Under the pieces are notes generated by a model that saw only the letters and a program-made list of their open reading frames with translations, was not told the origin of the DNA and made no database searches. A program made the translations under genes and the position numbers. Shown piece by piece: positions 10,236 through 17,356 of a DNA stretch of 64,000 bases. This DNA is from Candidatus Sulfotelmatobacter sp. (GTDB taxonomy: Bacteria; Acidobacteriota; Terriglobia; Terriglobales; Acidobacteriaceae): the NCBI GenBank assembly GCA_030041475.1, contig JASHNU010000081.1, positions 1 to 64,000 on the forward strand. The letters run 5' to 3'. The number at the start of each line of letters is the position of its first letter. The first letter of the stretch is position 1.

Positions 10236-10561
10236 TGGCAGAAACCAAAGTCCCAAAAGAACCTGAAACGGAAACCGATCTCCACCAATACGCTGACGGC
10301 TGGATCAGTGAACGCAAAGGCACCGGCGTTCCTGCATTCTTGAAGTTTGCCTACATCGTGATCATCGCCGGGGTGCTCGGCTATTTCTTCCTTTATATGA
10401 ACGGCGAAGTGAACCACTCCGATCGCGGCGCTCTCGTACGGCAGTTCAATGCGGTGACGCAGTCCTCGCCTGCCCTCATGTACGCGGTCATCGCGATGGT
10501 CGCCGTCTATGCCGTCATCGTAGTGGTGTTCGCGTTCAAAGCGGTTCGAAAAGACCAATAA
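10235..10561 (+). CDS. CcoP-like membrane stub lacking cytochrome domains
   Basis: 108 residues. A polar N-terminus (DLHQYADGWISERKG) is followed by a helix (about 33-53), a short loop, and a second helix (about 80-102). The N-terminus resembles the membrane part of CcoP/FixP, and the gene sits exactly where ccoP is expected, but there is no CxxCH anywhere. A normal CcoP carries two c-type hemes. Either this is an anchor whose heme domains are supplied by the seven-heme cytochrome upstream, or it is an unrelated subunit. Start ATG 10235 follows GGGAGG; a GTG one codon earlier is less likely. Confidence 0.65.
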   Translation: MAETKVPKEPETETDLHQYADGWISERKGTGVPAFLKFAYIVIIAGVLGYFFLYMNGEVNHSDRGALVRQFNAVTQSSPALMYAVIAMVAVYAVIVVVFAFKAVRKDQ

Positions 10562-10589
10562 GGACGAAGAAGGACAAGAAAGAAGACCG

Positions 10590-12578
10590 ATGAGCGAGTG
10601 GGCACAGTTCGAAGCGATCGAAGGGGCGGACTACTGGATCCGGATGGTGAAATGCCAGCACGCCTGCCCCGTGCACACGAACGCGTGCGGCTATGTGACC
10701 GCGATCGGCGAAGGCCGCTATGAGGATGCCTATCGCATCGCCCGCGCCACCAATCCCTTCGCTTCAATTTGCGGCCGGGTGTGCGGCGCTCCCTGCGAAG
10801 TGAACTGCCGCCGTGCCGACGTCGACGCTCCGGTTTCCATTCGGTCGCTGAAACGCTTTGTCACGACCCAGTTCGGTCCAGAATCCGGGGACTTCCACGT
10901 TTATCGCGAAGGCTGTGATCAGCGCATGTTGCCGCCGAACCGCGGAAACTACGAAAAAATCGCAGTTATTGGCGCCGGTGTTTCCGGGTTAACCGTGGCG
11001 CACGACCTCACCCAGATCGGTTACAAAATCACGATCTTCGAGGCGAACTCCGAACCGGGTGGCATGCTGACGGTCGGCGTGCCCGTCTTCCGCCTGTCGC
11101 GCGATCTGGTGAAGCGTGAGATCGACGCTGTTCTGTCGCTCGGCGTCGAACTCAAGTGCAACATGCGCCTTGGCCGCGACTTCACCATCGCCGATCTGCG
11201 TCGCCAGGGCTACAAAGCGATATTCCTCGGCATCGGCCTTCCCAAAGGACGCAAGCTGCCGCTGCCCGGTTCCGACCGCGAGATGGTCTACGACGGCATG
11301 GATTTCTTGCGTGCCTTCAACGAAGGCAAACCTCTTCCCCTGGGCCGGCGGGTCGTGGTCATTGGCGGCGGCAACGTCGCCTACGATGTGGCCCGATCCG
11401 CCGTCCGCCCCGCCGGTGCGGTGACGCGAGGCGAAGCCATCGCCGACATGGGGCGCGGCGAGCAGGTTGCTTATGACGTGGCCCGCTCTGCGTTGCGCCT
11501 TAGCGCTGACAAGGAAGTCCACGTGGTTTGTCTTGAGAAGCGCGAAGAAATGCCGGCTGACGAAATCGAAGTCATTGAAGGCGAAGAAGAAGGCATTAAG
11601 CTGCACAGCTCTCGGGGCCCCAAAGCCATCTTTGGCGAAAACGGAACCATCACGGCTCTGCGCACCATTCGCTGTACGTCTGTATTCGACCAAACCGGCC
11701 GCTTCAATCCCAGCTTCGATGAAAGCGATGTGGAAGACATCCCCGCAGACACCGTAATTTACGCCATCGGCCAGACTTCGGATCTCTCTTTCCTCAAGCC
11801 GGAAGATGGCGTCGAAAGTGAACGCGGCCTGATTAAGGTCAATCGCGAAACCTACCAGACCACGGCACCCGACGTCTTTGCCTGCGGCGACATTGCCCAC
11901 GGGCCGCGGCTTTTTATCGACGCCATCGCCTCGGCCCAGATTGCGGCCCGCTCCATGCACGACTTCCTGCGCGGCACCCGCACCGATATCGTGGTTCGCA
12001 GTCACTGGGCTCCCGCCGTCTACACCATGGCCGAGGGCTGGGACCGGCTGCCGCGCGCCACTCCACCTGTGATCGACGCCGCGCAACGTTCCGCCTCGCT
12101 GGAAATCATCGAAGAGAATTTTCCTGTCGAAGACGCCCAGCGCCAGGCTTCCCGCTGTCTGCGCTGCAACGTCAACACCGTCTTCGACACCTCCACCTGC
12201 ATCGCCTGCAACGGCTGTGTGGACGTGTGCCCGCAAAACGTCATTCGCCTGGTCGGCCTCAGCCAGCTCCGTCAGAACGGAAACGAGCAATGGAACGACA
12301 TGATCACGGCCACGCTGGGCATCAGTCGCGATGAGTTGCGCACCATGGGCGCCAGCGAATCGGGCCGTCGCGAACTCGACGCACTCGGCGGAGTCATGCT
12401 CAAGGATGAGACCACCTGCATCCGCTGTGCCCTGTGCGCCTCACGCTGCCCGACGCGCGCCGTGACCATGAAAAAGTTCGAGTTTTATCGCGAGTGTGTC
12501 ACCGTGCCGACGCCAAACAGCAAGATTCTGTACCGCGGCAGTGTCGTAGAGTCCGTTGCTCCACAGGGGGCGTTGTGA
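10590..12578 (+). CDS. GltD-like FAD/NAD(P) oxidoreductase with N- and C-terminal Fe-S modules
   Basis: 662 residues. Residues 20-85 hold Cys-rich motifs (C22, C26, C33; ICGRVCGAPCEVNC) of the GltD/dihydropyrimidine-dehydrogenase Fe-S domain. An FAD-binding GAGVSG (about 131-136) is followed by the NAD(P) site VIGGGNVA (about 257-264). Two ferredoxin-type 4Fe-4S motifs, CIACNGCVDVCP and CIRCALCASRCP, lie near the C-terminus. There is no membrane helix. A near-repeat of VAYDVARSA (about 263 and 294) flanks a 22-residue segment; similar extra helices occur in relatives. It would move electrons between NAD(P)H, flavin and a ferredoxin or quinone-linked partner. Its place inside a cbb3 operon, just before ccoG, suggests a link to assembly redox chemistry or an electron input. 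Confidence 0.85.
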   Translation: MSEWAQFEAIEGADYWIRMVKCQHACPVHTNACGYVTAIGEGRYEDAYRIARATNPFASICGRVCGAPCEVNCRRADVDAPVSIRSLKRFVTTQFGPESGDFHVYREGCDQRMLPPNRGNYEKIAVIGAGVSGLTVAHDLTQIGYKITIFEANSEPGGMLTVGVPVFRLSRDLVKREIDAVLSLGVELKCNMRLGRDFTIADLRRQGYKAIFLGIGLPKGRKLPLPGSDREMVYDGMDFLRAFNEGKPLPLGRRVVVIGGGNVAYDVARSAVRPAGAVTRGEAIADMGRGEQVAYDVARSALRLSADKEVHVVCLEKREEMPADEIEVIEGEEEGIKLHSSRGPKAIFGENGTITALRTIRCTSVFDQTGRFNPSFDESDVEDIPADTVIYAIGQTSDLSFLKPEDGVESERGLIKVNRETYQTTAPDVFACGDIAHGPRLFIDAIASAQIAARSMHDFLRGTRTDIVVRSHWAPAVYTMAEGWDRLPRATPPVIDAAQRSASLEIIEENFPVEDAQRQASRCLRCNVNTVFDTSTCIACNGCVDVCPQNVIRLVGLSQLRQNGNEQWNDMITATLGISRDELRTMGASESGRRELDALGGVMLKDETTCIRCALCASRCPTRAVTMKKFEFYRECVTVPTPNSKILYRGSVVESVAPQGAL

Positions 12579-13306
12579 CCCCGCTCGAGTTCGGACTGAT
12601 GTTCATGCTGGGTCTGGTCAGCAGTTTGCATTGCGTGCAGATGTGCGGACCCATCGTGCTTTCCTACAGCGTCGCCGTCAGTGAATTAACTAGACGCCAT
12701 AGCGGACGCTCCGCCGTTTCATCTCTCCTTCGCAACCATCTCGCCTACAACGCTGGTCGAATCCTCACCTACGCAGCGTTGGGCGCCCTCGCGGGGATCG
12801 CGGGAGGCACTCTGGGTCTGCTGGGACGTATCGCCGGATTCAGCCACGCAATCGCCGTCATATCAGGCGCATTGATGATCGTCGGCGGCATCACCATGCT
12901 TGGCGTCATTCCCGCGCGCGTGCTGGGCAGCAATCTTTTTCGGATTCCGTCCGCGTTTCTTCGGCGAGTGGGCCGCCTGATATCGGCGGCAGGCGCGGGT
13001 AACCGGTTCTTCCTCGGGCTCGCGCTTGGCTTCCTGCCCTGCGGGCTCATCTATGCCGCTTTGCTTAAAGCTATGGCTACTGGTTCCGCGCTCGCTGGGG
13101 CTTGTTCCATGTTGGCGTTTGGATCGGGGACCGCCGGAGCCTTGCTCGCGCTGGGAGTGTTCTCCTCCGCCATCCGCATGCGAGTGAACCGCTGGGGAAG
13201 CCAGTTGGCTGCGGCAGGTGTCACTCTGATGGGGATCCTGCTCGTGTGGCGCGGAACGATGCCGGGCATGCTGATGCTGGGGGGCCACATGCATGCTCAC
13301 CACTGA
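12575..13306 (+). CDS. SafE/TauE-type (UreH-like) membrane protein
   Basis: 243 residues and about six transmembrane helices. The family signature SSLHCVQMCGPIV (about 17-29) and the second half-repeat FLPCGLIYAALLKA are both present; the paired cysteines resemble DsbD/UreH-type transporters. The C-terminus is His/Met-rich (GMLMLGGHMHAHH), suggesting metal binding. The family is commonly labelled sulfite exporter, but members sitting beside ccoG/ccoI are thought to help Cu delivery to cbb3 oxidase. GTG 12575 overlaps the previous stop (GTGA), and the end overlaps ccoG. Confidence 0.85.
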   Translation: MTPLEFGLMFMLGLVSSLHCVQMCGPIVLSYSVAVSELTRRHSGRSAVSSLLRNHLAYNAGRILTYAALGALAGIAGGTLGLLGRIAGFSHAIAVISGALMIVGGITMLGVIPARVLGSNLFRIPSAFLRRVGRLISAAGAGNRFFLGLALGFLPCGLIYAALLKAMATGSALAGACSMLAFGSGTAGALLALGVFSSAIRMRVNRWGSQLAAAGVTLMGILLVWRGTMPGMLMLGGHMHAHH

Positions 13307-14657
13307 ATCCAAGTCGGGCAACCCGAACATAACCATCTCGACCCAGCCGCTGCCGAAGTGTGACCGCAAACCTCCTGTGCCTCCGCAGAAGTCTTTCGCC
13401 TATCACCGCTTCCGCAAGGCTGTTCATGTTGTCTGCGTCATTGTTTTCTTCACGCTTCCGTTCGCCAACCTGATGCGCGCCGACATTCCGCGTCAGCGCT
13501 TCTATTTCTTCGGCTACGAACTCTGGATCAGCGAATTCTCCATCCTCTTTTTCTCGCTGATGTTTCTAATGTTCATCGTGGCCGCCATGGCCATGCTCTA
13601 CGGCCGCGTCTATTGCGGCTATCTTTGCCCGCAAATGATTTTCAGCGAGGCGTCTCTGGCGCTCGAAAGCAAGCTGACCCGAACGGTGAATAAGTACGTT
13701 CGCTGGAGTGCGCGTCCGCGGAAGCTGCTCAGCCAGTTTCTGTTCTATGGCATCGCCACGCTGGCCTCGATTGTTCTGGCATTTATCTTTATTTCCTATT
13801 TTGTGGAACCACGCGACCTGCTGCACCGGCTGCTGGCGTTCGACATCAAGACCGCCGGCGGAATGGCAGGTGCGACCACCACGCTCCTCACCCTGCTGGA
13901 TTTTCTTTTTCTGCGGCAGCGATTTTGCACCACCGTTTGTCCCTACGGATACCTGCAGGGAATGCTCGGCGACGGCGACACCCTCATTGTTCAATATCGC
14001 GACGAAAACTGCGAGTGCATCGAGTGCAAGAAGTGTGTGCGCATTTGCCACATGGGCATCGATATCCGCACGTCGCCCTACCAGATCGAATGTATTCACT
14101 GCGGCGAGTGCATCGAGGCGTGTGTCGACGTGCTCGGCCGCCTGGGCAAAGAAGGCCTCATCCACTACGTGTGGGGAGAACACGGCGAGGAACTCGGAAC
14201 CGGCGACAAAACCTGGTATCAGAAGCTCGGAGTGCGCAATGCCAAGCGCGTGGTCGTTCTGCTGGTCATTCTCTTCTACGCAGCGGGACTGTTCACCGCA
14301 CTTTCCATGCGTCGTGCAGTGCTCGTCCGAATAGCGCCCGATCGCACCACGATGTACAGCGTAGGCAAGGATGGAACAATCTACAACCGCTTCCGCCTCC
14401 AGGTCGCCAATCGTGGGCACGAGCAGGCCATCGCCCAATTCTCAATTGAAGGCCTGCCGGGTACGTCTTTTGCCGATTTCGCAAACGCCATTGTCGTCAA
14501 TGCCGGCGACACGGTGGAACGCGAAGTAGAGATCGCCGCTCCATCGTCAGCGCCCCTTGCCCCGGGCGTGAACCACTTTCGCATCGTCAGCCGCGTGGGC
14601 AACGAAACGGATTTGGTCGAAGAGACATTCATAATGCCGTCGAGAGATGAACGGTGA
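13293..14657 (+). CDS. ccoG: Cytochrome oxidase accessory protein CcoG
   Basis: 454 residues. There are several transmembrane helices in the first half, with the motif YCGYLCPQMIF. Two 4Fe-4S motifs follow in the order expected for CcoG/RdxA/FixG: CECIECKKCVRICHMGIDIR and CIHCGECIEAC. A C-terminal Ig-like periplasmic domain (about 340-454) completes the family architecture. CcoG is a Cu(II)-reducing factor that hands Cu(I) to the cbb3 assembly machinery. ATG 13293 overlaps the end of the SafE-type gene by 14 bases. Confidence 0.93.
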   Translation: MLTTESKSGNPNITISTQPLPKCDRKPPVPPQKSFAYHRFRKAVHVVCVIVFFTLPFANLMRADIPRQRFYFFGYELWISEFSILFFSLMFLMFIVAAMAMLYGRVYCGYLCPQMIFSEASLALESKLTRTVNKYVRWSARPRKLLSQFLFYGIATLASIVLAFIFISYFVEPRDLLHRLLAFDIKTAGGMAGATTTLLTLLDFLFLRQRFCTTVCPYGYLQGMLGDGDTLIVQYRDENCECIECKKCVRICHMGIDIRTSPYQIECIHCGECIEACVDVLGRLGKEGLIHYVWGEHGEELGTGDKTWYQKLGVRNAKRVVVLLVILFYAAGLFTALSMRRAVLVRIAPDRTTMYSVGKDGTIYNRFRLQVANRGHEQAIAQFSIEGLPGTSFADFANAIVVNAGDTVEREVEIAAPSSAPLAPGVNHFRIVSRVGNETDLVEETFIMPSRDER

Positions 14658-14659
14658 GG

Positions 14660-14677
14660 GAACGCTCGTTCTTTTTT
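14660..14677 (+). terminator. Possible weak intrinsic terminator after ccoG
   Basis: The short inverted repeat gaacgctcgttc is followed directly by six T. The stem is only four to five base pairs, so termination would be partial. It separates the assembly genes from the exported-protein genes. Confidence 0.35.
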
Positions 14678-14731
14678 CGGAAGTGAGCGTGGGTCACAGA
14701 AATAACGGGAATCATAACTAGGAGGACACTC

Positions 14732-15892
14732 ATGGCACTCGGTGATCGGAACAAACTCTTAATCATGAGCATCGTGCTCATGGTTGCCGCAATCAGCTCC
14801 GTCGCAGCCTTCGCGCAAGCGTCGGAGCCCACTCAAATCGCAGCCAACACGACCCCGCCCACTGTTTCCAAGGCGGCTGGGGAACTCTCGCCTTCGACCG
14901 CCGTCTTGCAGGCTCGTATTGACGCGCAACAGCAGGAGATCAACCGGCTGAGCGCTCTGGTTGAGCAACTGCAAGCGTCACTTCAACCTGTTGCTTCAAC
15001 CCACCCCGTACTGCCAAGTTCGCTCACTGGATTCCTGCCTTCGTACGGCGCGGAGCCGGGTTCTCCGGCAGCACCTGCCGCACCCGAACCACTCGTCGCC
15101 ACCAACTCCACTCCACGAGAACTGCTGCCCGACATCGGGCACATCGGTGCAGAGCTCGGCTTTTTCGTGGGCGGAGCAACCAATCCTTATAAAGACAATA
15201 ACGGCTTCGCCACCGGCGGCTACATCGACCTGCCCTGGAAAAACGTCCCCGGCGGCAAACTCTCGTATGAAATCATGATCGGCCTGCAGCGGGCCGTCAC
15301 GACGCAGCAGACAACCTCCGGAGTGAACGTGCTGGTCAACGCCTCGCTGAACTCGTTCCTGGGCAACCAGGCAATGGGACTGCCCTTTTTCCTTGGCGTT
15401 GCACCGTCCACCGGTGGCACTCAGCCTCTGCTGCCCGATACCACCACCGTGCAGGAGCGGTCAAAAGTCCTGACGGTAGCTCCATTCGAACTGAAGTACG
15501 CGATCACGAAACTGGGCAGATTCCGTCCCTATGCGGTTGCCGGCCTGGGAGCGTATGTGTGGATCGGCTCAGACAACAACACTGCCGCCTTCAACGCCGT
15601 TACGTCGCTGAACAACTATGCGCCGGGCCTGGGAAACACTTATGGCGCTCTGGTGAACTCGCTGCTGCAAGGTTCGCAGATCGGAGGTCTGGTTCCGACT
15701 GCGCCGCAACTGGCTTCCCGCGGCGTGCCGCATGGCCAGGGCAACCTGCTGTTCGGGGGCCAGGTGGGCGGCGGCTTTGAGTTTCGCGTCACGCCGAAAC
15801 TCTCGCTGGGAGCGGATTTCCGCCGCAATCAGGTAGAAGGCGCCTTCGCCAGCTTCAACACGTTCACTTTCAAACAGGGCTTGCACTGGTAG
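14732..15892 (+). CDS. Exported protein with coiled coil and beta-barrel-like domain
   Basis: 386 residues. A signal peptide (cleavage near AFAQA, residue 28) is followed by a short heptad-like coiled coil (about 54-86, LQARIDAQQQEINRLSALVE), a Pro/Ala-rich linker, then 250 residues alternating in the manner of outer-membrane beta strands. The C-terminus FKQGLHW ends in an aromatic residue, as outer-membrane barrels do. The GGGFEFRVTPKLSLGADFR segment resembles the end of OmpA-type eight-strand barrels. It is preceded by a strong AGGAGG site. Its function is unknown; co-location suggests export or import of something needed by the respiratory locus, perhaps a metal. Confidence 0.7.
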   Translation: MALGDRNKLLIMSIVLMVAAISSVAAFAQASEPTQIAANTTPPTVSKAAGELSPSTAVLQARIDAQQQEINRLSALVEQLQASLQPVASTHPVLPSSLTGFLPSYGAEPGSPAAPAAPEPLVATNSTPRELLPDIGHIGAELGFFVGGATNPYKDNNGFATGGYIDLPWKNVPGGKLSYEIMIGLQRAVTTQQTTSGVNVLVNASLNSFLGNQAMGLPFFLGVAPSTGGTQPLLPDTTTVQERSKVLTVAPFELKYAITKLGRFRPYAVAGLGAYVWIGSDNNTAAFNAVTSLNNYAPGLGNTYGALVNSLLQGSQIGGLVPTAPQLASRGVPHGQGNLLFGGQVGGGFEFRVTPKLSLGADFRRNQVEGAFASFNTFTFKQGLHW

Positions 15893-15908
15893 GAAACCGG
15901 AGGCGGAC

Positions 15909-16463
15909 ATGTCAACCAAAAATGACAAAGCCAATCCCAGACCGGTTTCGCGGCGTCAGGTCTTGCAGACAGGCGGACTTTCGGTTGCGGCAGGAGTCAT
16001 GGCATCGGCCATGCCCGCAGCGGCCAAAGAAGCCCGCTTTGCCGGTGACCTGGCGATTCTGAACGTGGCCCTTGGCCTGGAACATCAGGCCATCGCCGCC
16101 TACGATGCCGGTGCTAAGAGTAAATTGCTCTCTGCCGATCAACTCAAGATCGCAGTCAGCTTTCAATCCGATCACAAGCGCCACCGCGACGCGCTGACGG
16201 GATTCATCAAGCGTTTCGGAGGGACGCCGGTCGCGCCGAAGAGCAGCTACGATTTCGGCACGATCACTTCTGCGGCAGATATCGTGAAACTCGCACAGAG
16301 CCTGGAGGACGGCGCGGAGGCCGCCTATCTGGCCAATGCGGGCAAACTCGAGAACCGCGAGATTCTGAACGCCGCGGTTCCCATTCTTGAGGACGAGGTG
16401 CGTCACAACACCGTCTTCAAACAACTGCTCGGCATGGATGTGACCGAGCGGTTGAAGTACTGA
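15909..16463 (+). CDS. Tat-exported ferritin-like protein, copy 1
   Basis: 184 residues. A Tat signal (SRRQVLQTGG, residues 14-23) precedes a four-helix ferritin-like domain with likely metal ligands in LEHQAIAAYDAG, SDHKRHRD, EDGAEAAY and EDEVRHN. The ExxH-type spacing is the ferritin/DUF4439-like pattern. It should fold with its metal in the cytoplasm and be exported to the periplasm. It lies 16 bases after the barrel protein and is followed by a paralogue. Metal storage, peroxide removal or metal delivery to the oxidase are all possible. Confidence 0.8.
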   Translation: MSTKNDKANPRPVSRRQVLQTGGLSVAAGVMASAMPAAAKEARFAGDLAILNVALGLEHQAIAAYDAGAKSKLLSADQLKIAVSFQSDHKRHRDALTGFIKRFGGTPVAPKSSYDFGTITSAADIVKLAQSLEDGAEAAYLANAGKLENREILNAAVPILEDEVRHNTVFKQLLGMDVTERLKY

Positions 16464-16486
16464 AGGCGGAAAGGAGGAACCAGTTC

Positions 16487-17062
16487 ATGCACACACAAAA
16501 ACCGGAATTGAACTCCGTGGCGCCCGTCCTCGAAAACAATGTGGCAGAAAGAAACGTTCGCCGGGAATGGCTTCGCCTGGCCAGCACAGCCAGCGTTGGA
16601 GCTATGGTTTTCCTGCTGACGGGAAACACGAAGAAGCTGTATGCACAATCGCTCCAAGGCGACCTGGGCATTCTGACGGCGGCACTGTATCTCGAACATG
16701 AAGCGGTCGCCGCCTATCAGGCCGGAGCTGAGAGCAAGCTGCTGTCGCCGGGCGTGCTTCAGCTTGCAGTTGCCTTCCAGAGCGACCACAAATATCACCG
16801 GGACGGAATCAGTGGAGTACTGAAATCGCTCGGTGTAGAACCGAAAGGGCCGGAGAAGAAGTACAACCTCGGGAGCTTGCATAGCGAGAAGGACATTCTT
16901 CGTCTGGCTCGGGATCGGGAGAACGGCGCCGTGCTGGCTTATGGCACACTGGCGTCGAACATCCTGACCAAGGCAGTACTGAACTTCGGCGCCAACGTGC
17001 TGGTGGATGAAGTCCGTCACCGCACGGTTTTGAATGCGGCTCTGGGTATACCGAACTACTGA
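16487..17062 (+). CDS. Tat-like exported ferritin-like protein, copy 2
   Basis: 191 residues, clearly a paralogue of the preceding gene: the same GDLxIL-xAxxLEHxAxAAY start of the domain, SDHKYHRDGI, ENGAVLAY and DEVRHRTV. The signal region has RREWLRLAS, a less canonical twin-arginine motif, then a hydrophobic stretch ending around YAQS. An AAGGAGG site precedes it. The two copies keep all the putative ligands but diverge elsewhere, so they may form a heteromer or serve different substrates. Confidence 0.8.
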   Translation: MHTQKPELNSVAPVLENNVAERNVRREWLRLASTASVGAMVFLLTGNTKKLYAQSLQGDLGILTAALYLEHEAVAAYQAGAESKLLSPGVLQLAVAFQSDHKYHRDGISGVLKSLGVEPKGPEKKYNLGSLHSEKDILRLARDRENGAVLAYGTLASNILTKAVLNFGANVLVDEVRHRTVLNAALGIPNY

Positions 17063-17071
17063 AGCGACAAC

Positions 17072-17100
17072 GCATGGGGCCGGCAATTCCGGCCCCATGC
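17072..17100 (+). terminator. Perfect 12-bp hairpin after the ferritin-like pair
   Basis: GCATGGGGCCGG and its exact reverse complement flank the loop CAATT. No T-tract follows, so this may be a transcript 3'-end stabiliser or a partial terminator rather than a classical intrinsic terminator. Confidence 0.6.
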
Positions 17101-17159
17101 CGAATTCGAGAGCAACATTTCAGGGCAAACGGGCAACTGCCCGATCAAGGAGTTAGAGT

Positions 17160-17354
17160 ATGAGCACCATGGCCATCGGATCGAGCCGCACCAACAGAAA
17201 AGTAGCACCGCTCACGTATTTCTTGGGGTTCATCTTTGCGCTGTTCATTGGAATTCTGATCTTCTGCTACGCCGTGACCAAGCGCACGAACCCGGTCTTT
17301 CTTGACGAGCACGGCAAGCCGGTTCCGCAAAGCAGCGAACACGCGCAGCACTGA
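17160..17354 (+). CDS. Small single-helix membrane protein
   Basis: 64 residues: a basic N-terminus, one transmembrane helix (about 19-40), and a polar tail. The start follows AAGGAG. It ends two bases before ccoI, so the two are surely co-transcribed. It could be a small cbb3 accessory subunit (CcoH would be larger); I cannot assign it to a family. Confidence 0.65.
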   Translation: MSTMAIGSSRTNRKVAPLTYFLGFIFALFIGILIFCYAVTKRTNPVFLDEHGKPVPQSSEHAQH

Positions 17355-17356
17355 AT

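Noticed and set aside
11370-11510. Near-duplication of VAYDVARSA in the GltD-like protein as a repeat insertion
   Set aside because: Relatives of this family also carry extra helices here and the DNA is not palindromic, so I do not count it among the palindromic inserts.
10989-12290. A 433-codon minus-strand frame opposite the GltD-like gene
   Set aside because: Antisense shadow with no domain; the + strand gene has all expected motifs.
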